Below are positions 1 to 10,197 of a stretch of 64,000 nt of DNA, in pieces. Source of the DNA: Liquidambar formosana. Its lineage: Eukaryota > Streptophyta > Magnoliopsida > Saxifragales > Altingiaceae. The notes under the pieces were generated by a model. That model was not told where the DNA came from. It saw only the letters and a list, made by a program, of their open reading frames with translations, and made no database searches. The stretch's first letter is position 1, and the number at the start of each line of letters is the position of its first letter. The translations under genes were made by a program, and so were the position numbers. The DNA lies in contig JBBPBK010000086.1 of NCBI GenBank assembly GCA_039720395.1, forward strand, positions 186,001-250,000. The letters run 5' to 3'.

Positions 1-2634
1 GCAAACGAAGTTGATGTCAGAAGTATTACGAATACTTAATCCTCATTCTTTTTTAGGTGAACAAATGGTATCCTAATTTATTAGAGCCATAGAGTTTTTC
101 TCTAAATTATTACTCCAAAAAAATTGTCTTTGAATTTTATCAATATCATCTCTAATATTCGTAGGAAGGAGATAACAATTCATAACATGTTGACTAACAC
201 TTGAAGAGATAGATTTAATCAAAATTTCTCTCCCAGCTCTAGAAAGTACATTTGCTTTCCAGTTCTGCATTTTATTTACAACACGATCAAGAACTTGATT
301 AAACACTCTAAGTTTATCTTTACCCTCAATTAAAGGAGTGCCTAAATATTTTCCTAGTGAAAGATTATCTGAAATTCCCAATTCACCTTTGATTGCATTT
401 CTCATTGAATTAGGCACATTACGAGAAAAAGAAATAGCCGATTTATGAAAATTTACCTTTTGTCCAGAAGCATTGCGAAACTCTTGTAATACCTTTAAAA
501 TATTTCAGCAAGTAGGTATCGTAGCAGTAGCATAAATTATGCAATCATCTGCAAACATAAGATGACTAAGTATAGGAGCTTTTCTACAAATTTTGATACC
601 AATAAGATCACTTTTTTTACTCCTTTCTTTATTTTGACAATTAGTAAGTGCAGAGGAAAGCGCTTCCATACATAAAATAAAAATATAAGGAGATAATGGA
701 TCACCTTGTCTAATACCCCTAGTGGCTAAGAAATTACCTTTTGGCACTCCATTGAGTAAAATGGAAAAAGACGCAGATTCAATGCAACTCATAATCCAGC
801 TGATGAATTTATTATCAAATCCAAAATTAGCCATAACAGCTTTAATAAAAGGCCATTCCAGCCTATCATAAGCTTTCTCCAAATCAAGCTTAACACTCAT
901 CCATCCTGTTTTTCCTTTCTTATTTTTCATAGCATTACATATCTCATGAGCAATAAGGATATTATCAGAAATGAGTTTTTTTGGAACAAAAGCACTCTGG
1001 TTAGGAGAAATTAATCTGTCAAAAAAAGGTCTCATTCTGTTAGCCAAAATTTTTGCTATGATCTTATAACTAATATTGCATAAACTAACAGGTCTGAAAT
1101 GATTTGACTTTGTAGGATTAACAATTTTTGGAATCAAAGTAATATATATTCTATTTGATTCTTTAAGTAAATAAGCTCCATCAAAAAAATCAAATACATA
1201 GTTATAGACAGAAGGAGTTGTAATATGCCAAAATTTCTTAAAGAAAATAGCTGGAAATCCATCAAGTCCGGGAGCTTTCAAATCTTGTATTTGGGAAATA
1301 GCTACATCAATTTCTGTTGTATTTATAGAAGCAACAAGACAATTATTATCTACATCATCTAACATAGATGGAATACACTTGATAGCCATTTCAATATCCC
1401 GACAACCTTCAGTCCTAAATCGATTAGAAAAATCATTTATGAGAATATTAGCAATCTCCTCTTGATCATCATGCTAAATATCAAACTCATCTTTAAGTTT
1501 CCATATTTTATTTCGAGCTCTATGTTTTAACGGAGTAATATGATAAAATTTTGTATTTTTTTCTCTATTGGAAATCCAATTAAGTCTTGATCTCTGAGCC
1601 CAGTAAATTTCCTCACAATTAAGCCAAAACTCATACTCTTGTAAAGCTTCCTTTTCTCTATTATCCAAATCATTAGGATTGAGTTTATGATTTTGAATAG
1701 CCTGAAGTCTATTAAAACTATCATTAACATTATTAAAAAGATTACCAAAAATATACTTATTCCAAGCCTTGGCTTTTCCTTTAAAAATACTACATTTCTT
1801 AAAAAATTGCAAACCAGCTGGACCTCTAATTCTTGATCTCCAAGCTTCTAGAATAACCTTATCAAAATTCGGATGATTAAGCCATATAGCTTCAAAACGA
1901 AATGGCTTACTTCCCATAACTGGGTTAGAACAAGTATCTAGCAATATAGGAGTGTGATCTGAACCAAGAAAGGGCAAGTGTGACACAAAACTATTAGGAT
2001 ACAACGTCATCCATTTTTGAGTTGCCAATGCTCTATCCAATCTTTTATATGTAACCCCTAAACCCTTTCTTTTATTTGTCCAGGTGAAAGGAAAACCTTT
2101 AAAACCAAGATCAATTAAATTACAAGTATTGACACAATTTCTAAATTTATTAATTTGATTGAGAAAACTAGGAGACTTACTAAATTTTTCTGAGGATGAA
2201 AGCATTGCATTAAAATCTCCCATAACAAGCCAAGCATCTCCCATGACAAGTGCCACTTTTATAAGTTCTTCCCATATAATTTCTCTTAATTCAACCTGAG
2301 GAAAACCATACACAACAATTAGATTCCAATAAAAGTTCAAATTTTTATCAAACACTGAAGCATGAATGATTCTATTAGAAGAAGCTAGAATATTTACATC
2401 AACATCATTAGAATTCCAAGACATCCATATTCCACCAGAAAAACCTATAGGATTTATAATATAGTTCATATTCATGGGGATTTTTGATACATATTTAACA
2501 CTATTTTGAGCACCCACACGGTTTTCTAACAAAAAACAAAGACTTGGTTTAAACATTTTCAAAATATTCTTAACATGGAGGATACAATTTCTCCTCCCAA
2601 CCCCACGAACATTCCAAGAAACTATCTTTATCAA
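1..2634 (-). pseudogene. LINE ORF2: AP endonuclease + reverse transcriptase, interrupted by stops
   Basis: ORF2 nicks target DNA and copies the element RNA into it. The endonuclease domain (2634 down to about 1900) shows SWNVRG, a Glu in LLENR, MGDFNAM and GSDHTPI, the metal and catalytic motifs of the exonuclease-endonuclease-phosphatase fold. The reverse transcriptase (about 1390-500) shows FRPVSLCN, the first catalytic Asp in LDLEKAYDRL, GIRQGDPLSPYIF and FADD. After that comes the thumb region (420-73) with YLGTPL and RAGREILIKS. All segments share one frame. It is broken only by stops at 1474-1476, 505-507, 73-75 and 43-45. The start region overlaps the ORF1 stop at 2631-2633. RNase H or zinc-finger regions, if present, lie past the left edge. 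Confidence 0.9.
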
Positions 2635-4340
2635 CGCAGAGAAGGATAATCAAGCTGCATGGAGCCCCCTCCAGCTGCCCGCATAGAAACCGCTTCATCG
2701 ACCTCCATGACCTTCCGTTTAAGTTGGTGTTTGTTTGTTTCTACTTCCATCATTGGAGTGTCAGCTGTTTGAAGATTATCTTCGACCAGATTCCCCACTT
2801 CATCTTCATAAAATTCTTCATCTTTCAACTCATCTTATTCCTCATCATCTTCCCTAATAGAACCCACCTCATCAAATATTTTCTTTCTTTCTACTTCCTA
2901 CGTTGATTCGTGCAGAGACGTAGGAGCAATGTAAGACTGATTCCCAGATTTAGTACTTGGAACCACCACTTCAGTAGAATTCCTTATAGTTTTACTAGGC
3001 TTTGGCTGTCCAGACTTAACCTGGTCCTTTGAAGTAACTACTGACTGAGGCTCAAAAGCATCACTACCCATCTCATATTCAGGCCCACTCAACAAGAACC
3101 TACTAGAAGATGAAGTATCTTGATGGGATGCCCGAAAGCCACTACCACCATCTTTCTTCGAGCCCCTTCCCTTATCCTGGACATGAAAAGCACCAGCTCC
3201 CACATCACCTATGCTGATAGTTCCTCGAGAAGGAAGCATAGGAAAGCTATCATGCACATCTCGAACATCTCTTACTAACATATGCCCAACGGAACGACTT
3301 CTCCATCGTCCTCAGCCTCGCTTCCATATTTGACCTCAAATTGCATATTTAGAAGATGGTAAAATAACATTTCGTTGCTCTCTGGGAGCTCTCTTGGACA
3401 CCACTTTAGTCCATTATGGATCATCAAAACCCTCTTCATCACTTTCTTTATGTGACTCCACCATTTTACTTCCATTGAAAGATTTTTGAAGTTCTTGTAG
3501 AGATTTCCAATTTATATCTGCCTCAGACTTTGGCATAGAAGGACAATTAACAATTTTATGACCTGGTTTGGAGCACCAAAAGCAAACTGAAGAGATGCAT
3601 TCATAAAAACATTTAATGTTTTGACAATATCCCTCTTCTTCAACAGTAATCAACTAAGGTAGAGGCTGTTCAATATTAGCATTCACACAAACCCTGACAA
3701 ATTTGCCTCGTTCTTTAGTTTCACTTTTATCATCTAGTCGAATAAATTGACCAATAGGACGCATAATTTCAGCCATGATCTCAGGATCCCAATATTCCAA
3801 AGAGAGGCGAGGGATTTTAACCCACACCAAAGCATTAGTTAATTTTGCCTCATAAGGATCAAATCTGGGAACCCACGGTTGAATAACAAAATACTTCTAA
3901 CTCACAATCCATGGACCATTATCTCTAACATTCTTATAATCAACCTCTTCTGCAAACTTGATTAGGTAATAATCACTACCTAGATCAGTGAAATCAATTT
4001 GACCAACAATGGGGTACCAAAGAATTTGAACCTTTGCTTTAATTGCATCCAAAAGAACCAGTTAACCCCAGATTTTACCAATCAAGTAGAGTTTCATCTG
4101 CTCAATACTAGCTTGAAGAAGATTTTTAGAAATCCTTACCTTGACCGTACGGACATGTTGAACCTTCTCCACTAGAGGGGAATGATTTGGATATACGTCT
4201 TTCTCTGCTTCTACAACCCCGTAGGAATCAAGCATTGATGAAGTCAGCGATGTAAGTCCCTGTTCTTCTTTCTTCTTCGCGTCATTCTCTTTAATCAGCA
4301 TGCCTTTTTTCTTCACAGCAGTAATATCCTCCTCATCCAT
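2631..4340 (-). pseudogene. LINE ORF1: DUF4283-type protein with CCHC zinc knuckle, interrupted by stops
   Basis: ORF1 is the RNA-binding, gag-like protein of the element. From the ATG at 4340 one frame runs 570 codons to the stop at 2631-2633 without net frameshift. It is interrupted by stops at 4062, 3897, 3654, 3414, 3336, 3312, 2898 and 2835 (lower coordinate of each codon). The region around 4050-3660 reads as DUF4283 (WYPIVGQIDFTDLGSDYYLIKF, then GPWIVS, WVKIPRLSLEYWDPEIM). The zinc knuckle lies near 3590-3540: C-F-W-C-S-K-P-G-H-K-I-V-N-C (CX2CX4HX4C). The C-terminal third is acidic and Ser-rich. Family assignment comes from these motifs; the stops are directly visible. Confidence 0.82.
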
Positions 4341-4550
4341 TGTTGAGTACTTTGATTGCTCCCATAGTCAAGCCTTACTTTACACGATCAAAGCTTGAAG
4401 AAGAAACTCCAGCCGAGAATTGCTTGAAAATCAAAGGAAAAGCACTTAGATCTGTGATGGATAGACGAAGAAGCTAGAAGAACCCATGAAACCCCAGAAC
4501 CAACTTTACTCTTTCGAACCTGCCAGCCCTAGCAAGCTTTTAATGGTTTC

Positions 4551-5505
4551 ATTAGTATTTGTATTCTTTTAACTATAACCAATTTGTCAAAAGTCTTTGG
4601 GCCTAATGGCATTTCCCTATCTCAATAGGGATATGAGATTTGCAGAGGTCTTGATTTCGACTTCGTGTGGGTGCGTGTGTGGGTTCTCCTATCACCTAAC
4701 AGAAGAAAAAAAAAGACAAAAAAACAAACTAGAACCAATTCGGATCCTGAACCCAACCTCCTCATAACTAATGTAAAAGCTATGGACATGGTCTAATGAA
4801 GGAGATTTCTGTCTGACTATTGGTTTATGCCCATGTCCTACTAGGGGATGAAGCTGAACGTGAATCTAAAGGTTGTTCTTTAGAGTGATTCCCTAATTCC
4901 ACATCTGTGTCATCACTTTAGTAAAGATCATTCCTCTTTAATTTGTAATAAAATATTTATTTCATTACATCTATTTTTAGGAGTGCTCCTAAATTATATT
5001 CTTATGTCACCGAGGTAGCTGATTGCTAGGGGGCTGGTCTTTTTTGGTGTTCTGAATAACACAAAAGGATTCATGGAGTCGACTCCATGCAGTTGTGATT
5101 AAGTTTTGGTTGAGTTGATTGAATTGAGTATCTGTACTAATCTCTGTACTGAAAGAAGTCTGACTTGAATTCTTTTGGGACCTTATAGGTTTTATTTGTT
5201 CATTCCCCATCCTTTTTCCTTCTAAGTTATGCAATTGCATTTAAACTAAACACAAGGAATTTATACATTAGGATATAGGATAGTTTCCCCAAATTCATAA
5301 AACCTTGATAAATTTAAAATAGGTGGGGGATACAGAGCTAGCTGGCCGTCCCCTGGTACAAAGTAAATCCTTAGAGAACATTCATCGATCTTTTCAACAT
5401 TGCACACTAAATTGGGCAGTCCCTAGACCACCTTCCTAAGAGATTTAGGCTTTAATTTCACTTACATCAACTTGGGCCTTAGGCTTATATGGATTTTTAC
5501 TTTGA
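4551..5505. other. Unassigned AT-rich spacer
   Basis: No gene or complete mobile element is recognised. The longest minus-strand reading frame (5007..5240, 77 aa) is low-complexity Gln/Asn/Ser sequence without a known motif, and I do not call it a gene. Confidence 0.4.
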
Positions 5506-5654
5506 GGGGAATTTTAGATAGGTCATCCTATATTAAAATAATTACAATTGGTAGTCATTGTTTGTTAAGTTAATAATCATTTATTAGGAAGTTAGCAGTA
5601 TTTTACATTCAACTTTAATTATTTTTTTGTAGCCCAATGAATCTAAAATTCCCC
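5506..5654. repeat. Short fold-back MITE, family B copy 1
   Basis: The ends form an inverted repeat: GGGGAATTTTAGAT at 5506 and its complement ending in AAAATTCCCC at 5654. The interior contains a TAGTCATT...AATAATCATT core. The same core and similar G-rich termini recur at 49579-49690 and 53183-53332, so this is one copy of a small (about 150 bp) family. No clear target duplication was found. Confidence 0.55.
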
Positions 5655-5754
5655 GGTAATATTATAAAATTAAAGAGGACAAAAACTAAAACTGTAAATT
5701 ATATATATAGGACAAACATCCTTTTATCTGTACCAAATTTAACTTTGGTTAATG

Positions 5755-5985
5755 ATTGCAGGGCTCTCTTGAATCGTGATTGGTAGGTGCAGGTGCGGCA
5801 CATACACCTTCTAAAAAGCAAATAAATGTGCCGATTATCTAGCTAAGATAGGAGTACGTTCATCTCACTACTCATTTTGTTGTACTTGATGCTCCATCTA
5901 TGGAGCTAGTTTCCTTCTTGTTACGATGGGATGCCCGCAGAATGGCAACCCCCATTTTAGTAAAAGTCTAAGTTAATTAATAAAG
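5755..5985 (+). pseudogene. LINE RNase H-domain tail relic
   Basis: Translated with one or two frame changes, the stretch reads like the C-terminus of a plant LINE RNase H domain: RHTY..., then NKCADYLAKIG, then a hydrophobic tail around VVLDAPSMELVSFLL. The N-K-C-A-D-x-L-A-K-x-G block is typical of this domain. It is a 5'-truncated, decayed fragment with no usable ORF. Confidence 0.55.
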
Positions 5986-6082
5986 CTTCCCGTTTAACAG
6001 TATATATATATACATGGCCATTAGTGAAATATGAAATGTGTATTTTTATCTTTTTTTATAAAGGGCGTACAACACATGTTTC

Positions 6083-6245
6083 ATTAAAAAGGGGAAAAAT
6101 GACAAAACAATGGATCAAAATAAAAGTAATCCTTAAAAGAGGAGTAAAACTATCTTATTTCTTTTAAAGTAGTAAAAATGAATTTTAATTCCAAAAAGAG
6201 GGGATCTACGGTCAAATTTCCGTTCTACCATTTTAGTAAAAAAAA
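6083..6245 (+). repeat. Left copy of an inverted repeat pair (partner near 10040-10195)
   Basis: This stretch of about 160 bp (core GGATCAAAATAAAAGTAAT, later GGGGATCTACGGTCAAAT) recurs in reverse complement at about 10040-10195. The two copies face each other about 3.8 kb apart and enclose the solo LTR at 7712-9825. They may be end repeats of a larger element or two independent insertions. Confidence 0.5.
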
Positions 6246-6711
6246 TTATTTTTTTACCCTACCCAAATCCTATCAGATTGTTCTCATATATTCTTATTAA
6301 ATAAAACATAATTAATATTTCTCCTATGTGTTGAGAAAGAAAAAAAAAAGAAAAGAAGTGATTTTCTATATTTTTTTTTCTTTTTTTTTGGGTCAAAGCA
6401 TAATTTAAACTTAAATCACATACCCAGCTGCGGGAAGAGGGAAAAAAAAAAGAAAAAAAACTTTCAAATCCAAATGTATATATTATTAGAGGGCTGCTAC
6501 ATAAGCCCACTATTTCCTTCCAAAAACGTCAACCGAGTGATGTGTATACTAACCAACGTCTAACAAAAAGGGAACCATAAAGTTGCTAAAAATGCTGCTA
6601 AGAACCCCAGTTGAAAACCCAGCTGACCATAATGCAAAAGCAAAACCTGACTGACCAGGATGCGCCTCTCTCCTAAGATTTTCGCTATGGCACAATCGAT
6701 TCTCTCTCCAA

Positions 6712-6890
6712 AAAATCTAGCTAACTTTACCAAAAACTTTTCTAAAAATCTAGCTAACTTTTCTAAAAATTAAGCTAACTTTACCAAAAATTTAGCTAAC
6801 TTTTCTAAAAATCTAACTAACTTTAACAAAAACCTAACTAACTTTCTAAAAATCTAACTCACTTTACCAAAAACCTAGCTAACTTTACTA
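6712..6890 (+). repeat. Minisatellite of about 21-bp units (CTAGCTAACTTTACCAAAAA type)
   Basis: Eight or so imperfect tandem units of roughly 19-24 bases follow one another, alternating between the variants CTAACTTTACCAAAAA and CTAACTTTTCTAAAAAT. It is non-coding. Confidence 0.75.
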
Positions 6891-7341
6891 AGCAAGTTGA
6901 TCCAACCAGCAGCAAGCAAAAAGAAGAAGAAGAAGAAGGCCACATAGGGAAGCCATAGAAGAGAAAATTACATCACCGAAGGCTGCCGATATCCAATGCG
7001 AGGACTTTACCAAGATTTTGCAATTGCAACCATGTGTTTGTAGGCAGCCCAAACACGAGCAAAACATAGCACAACTTCGACTCTACTAGAATTAGAGAAG
7101 AAAGGGAGTAGAAGAGAGAGAGATAACTCTTCATTGTTATGAGAGAAGAGAGAGAATGAGATAGAGAAGGGGAGAGAGTTAGAGAGATAATAGAAAGTGA
7201 AGGAGTCAAATGGGGAGAGAGATAATGGAAAGTGAGAGAGATAAAGGGACAGTATTAAAATACCGTGGGTTTGCTACACTACTAGGAACGGTATTGTAGT
7301 GTTGTCAGCCTTTCCCCCTTTTTTTCAAACTTAATAATGAA
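6891..7341. other. Purine-rich spacer with GA-repeat tract
   Basis: An AAG run lies near 6920. Dense GAGAGA-type sequence covers about 7085-7250, giving a low-complexity Ser/Leu-rich minus-strand frame (6973..7209) that is not credible as a gene. Nothing else is recognised. Confidence 0.4.
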
Positions 7342-7670
7342 GTTGGAGAGTGAGAGCATCCACAGTGGAGCCTGCCTTAAGTGAAGCTAAAAGCTAAAAA
7401 GTGTGTCAAGTAACTCCCTTAAGTGTGTCAGGTAACAGCAAAGGAATGGTCCAATGTACATGCTAGAGGATATGTTAAAGATGTCAAATGTCACTTTTTT
7501 GTTAACTGTAGCGAGGAGTTTAATGGCATGCTTGCATTGATTATTATTATTTTTATTTTGTTTTTATCTTCAATTAATGGCACCGTGCACTTTAGCCGTT
7601 TAAAAAAAGTGAAAAAGGGTTTTTTTTTCTTTTTTTTATCCGCTAGAGTGAGTCATTGTGGATGTTGGAG
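7342..7670. repeat. MITE-like element with GAGCATCCACAGTGG termini
   Basis: The left terminus GAGAGCATCCACAGTGGAG (about 7350) is mirrored by the complement of a right terminus reading GTGAGTCATTGTGGATGTTGG (about 7645-7668). Such GAGCATCCACARTGG ends are common on non-autonomous plant DNA transposons. Target duplication not resolved; boundaries approximate. Confidence 0.45.
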
Positions 7671-7711
7671 TCAATTTCATCATCACAATCAACATTTTAT
7701 TTAAAGTTAAT

Positions 7712-9825
7712 TGTAACGACCTGAAATGGGGACCGTTAGTTATATAGTAAAAAAATAAATTTTAAAACCAATCTTGGTGGAGGTTTAATAAAACTAATTC
7801 TTTTGAAAACATTTTTAGAAAATCCGGCATGGTCCCGTTTCAAAATAGGATATACCAAGTTATCAACAAATCATAAAACTTGTAGAAAACCCATTTATTA
7901 TCATTTTCAACCATCCACACAATATTCCAAAAAAAAAAAAAAAACTACAAGCTGTATCGTAGTCACATGGGTCTCATCCACATCTACGTCCACTACTTAT
8001 TTATTTATTACAGGCCATGAATTAAAATTAATACATGCCTAGGCTCAAAACTGAAATAAAATACAATGATCCTCTATATGAATGCAAACATGCTGATATG
8101 CTTCCCAAACCCTAGGTCAAACTTTATTTTGAAAATATGACTTGCAAGAAAAACTGTGGGGGTATGAGCTATATGCTCAGTAGGAAACATTTCTCAAAAT
8201 AACCCAAGGTTTTAAAAACCATAATTTATATACTTTTCAAGAGTCCTGTAAAACCATTGATTAGTTGCAATATAAATTTTTTTTTTTTAGTAAATAAAAC
8301 CGATATAGGTATAATAAAATAAACAGCGAAAGTTAAATCATTAAATACCAACACCCCTTTTTTTTTCTTTTTAAAGAGGTAAGAAATAACTCAAGTTATT
8401 TGTTATCAAAATCATCATTTTCTTATATCATATCACGGCCTTATAAGCCAATAACCATCATTCGCCATATCTGGCAATCCATAACATTAGTCTTTTAAAC
8501 TGATAAATCCTCCATAGGTCATGCGGGGCCCTCATGCACGGAATAAGAGAAAACACGGTAAGACATCCCTATCTGAGACCGCAGTAACCTCAAGAGGAAA
8601 CAAGGCAAGACATCCCTATATGGAACTGCAGGAATCTCTATTCGGGTACATAGCCCAGGACTAAAGGATAGGAAGACACAACAAGACGTCCCATTCCTTT
8701 GGGACCACAGTAATCCTGTCTCTAGTAGCCCTCATCACCATATCCATATCATTACCACTTTTCTTTTCATTTACTAATTTCATAATTCCCAAAAACGGGA
8801 AAATTATATATAAATTTTCCAAAAAAAACCATATAATAGGTTTATGCTTTGAAAATCATATAAAATAACTCAATAAATCATGGTAATCATTTTCCAACCA
8901 TTTTTCAAAATAATGGTTTCAAAACATTTATATAAAAGTGACTCCCAATATTTGATTGAAAGCATTTAACCCAATAGGTTATCAAAATCAACCCATTGTA
9001 TCCCAAATCATGTGAGGGTTTGAAATATAACATGCATATAACCAAATAGGGAATAATATAAAACCCTAGATTTTCCAAAATTTATCAAAACCAATAAAAT
9101 ATGCCCACATGCATGATATTTATGCAAAGCATGCCAAAGACATGTATTTTTACATTATTTAAACCCAAAACCCCTATGCATCAATGGTTTAAGATGAGAA
9201 AATGTCCCTACCTTAAAAACAGGTGAAGAAAATGCAAATTCCATGCCATAGACACATAGATCGGCCAAGAAATACAAGATCTGCGTTTGTCGGCGTTGGA
9301 TCGGAGCTTCGGTGCTCTGGCAAACCACCATCGATCTCCTCCCAACTCTCTCTCTCTCTTTCCTTTTCTACCGGCTGAGAAAATGGGTGAGAACCCTCTA
9401 AAAGTTGAGTTTTATAGGAAACATAAGGGAAGGGTAAAATAGTCTTTTTGTCTTATAAAAATCTTGTCTTTCAGCAGAAATCCCATATGTTATAGCCAAC
9501 TATAATGAATTATGGTCAAGTTATAGTCAACTATAACTCCCCAATAAACAGCACTGTAACATTCTATTTGTTATAGTCGACTATAAGTTGTTATAGTCGA
9601 CTATAACACCCAATATGCACAAAAAGAAGTATTTTGTTTATTATAGTCAACTATAAAGGTTTAAAGTCAACTATAACGCTTAGTATGCACAATAAAGAGG
9701 TACGTAGCTCACCAAAACATACCTTAACACAATCCAACCCAATATTCTCATGAATCAAACCTTGGGTTTTTACAACTTGGCCCCTCGATTAATCGACTTA
9801 CAAAAATTACACTAGGGTCCTCACA
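7712..9825. mobile_element. Solo LTR, 2.1 kb, with 5-bp target duplication TTAAT
   Basis: The segment begins TGTAACGACC and ends GGTCCTCACA, so it has the TG...CA ends of an LTR, with related inner sequence GACC/GGTC. It is flanked on both sides by TTAAT (7707-7711 and 9826-9830), the 5-bp duplication produced by LTR-retrotransposon integrase. No gag/pol sequence and no second LTR are found nearby, so this is most simply a solo LTR left by recombination between the two LTRs. Transcriptional orientation is not certain. The interior carries CATCCCTAT...ACCGCAGTAA repeats (about 8565-8720) and a palindrome array (9490-9676). Confidence 0.8.
9490..9676. repeat. Array of six TTATAGTCGACTATAA palindromes
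   Basis: Six 16-base palindromes or near-palindromes start at 9490, 9521, 9571, 9591, 9641 and 9661. Two are perfect TTATAGTCGACTATAA; the others have CCAA or TCAA centres. Spacings are 31, 50, 20, 50 and 20, so the block is about three units of 70-81 bp, each with a pair of palindromes. It lies inside the solo LTR and may be a regulatory (enhancer-like) array. Confidence 0.85.
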
Positions 9826-10039
9826 TTAATAGTTGGCTCATGTTCGGCTAATGTGAGTTGGCTTTATAATCGTTTCTCATATTATTATTCTAGTTGAAAA
9901 AAAATATATATATATATAATCGATTTTTTTGAATTATGTTTTGATATTTTTATATTAAAAGAGAAGAGATGGGTTTAATGTGATAATGGTATTTAAGTGA
10001 GATAAACAAAATAAATAAATAAATAAGGAGGACAGAATG

Positions 10040-10195
10040 GTTATTATAAAATGGCATATAGTAGATCCCTTTGTTTGGGGATTAAAGTTTATTACTATCA
10101 TTTTAAATGGAATAAAAGAGATTTGACCCTTTATTTGGAATTACTTTTATTTTGACCCACCATTTCGTCATTCTCCTTTAAAAAGAAGGGGACTT
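10040..10195 (-). repeat. Right copy of the inverted repeat pair
   Basis: Its reverse complement matches 6083-6245, sharing GGTCAAAATAAAAGTAAT and GGGATCTAC blocks in the same order. Confidence 0.5.
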
Positions 10196-10197
10196 TG

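Larger units (their letters stand above)
1..4550 (-). mobile_element. L1-type LINE retrotransposon, 3' end beyond window
   Basis: Read on the minus strand, this is the order of a plant L1-type LINE: a leader of about 200 bases (4341-4550), ORF1 (nucleic-acid-binding protein), then ORF2 (endonuclease and reverse transcriptase), which runs off the left edge. The leader is C/T-rich and precedes the ORF1 ATG at 4340. The 5' boundary is my estimate from where the LINE-like sequence stops. No A-tail or target duplication can be seen because the 3' end lies outside. Both ORFs keep one reading frame but carry stop codons, so the copy is no longer autonomous. Confidence 0.88.

Noticed and set aside
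3275..3475. Separate minus-strand ORF in the LINE
   Set aside because: It is in another frame from ORF1; the ORF1 frame can be followed through the region with three stops.
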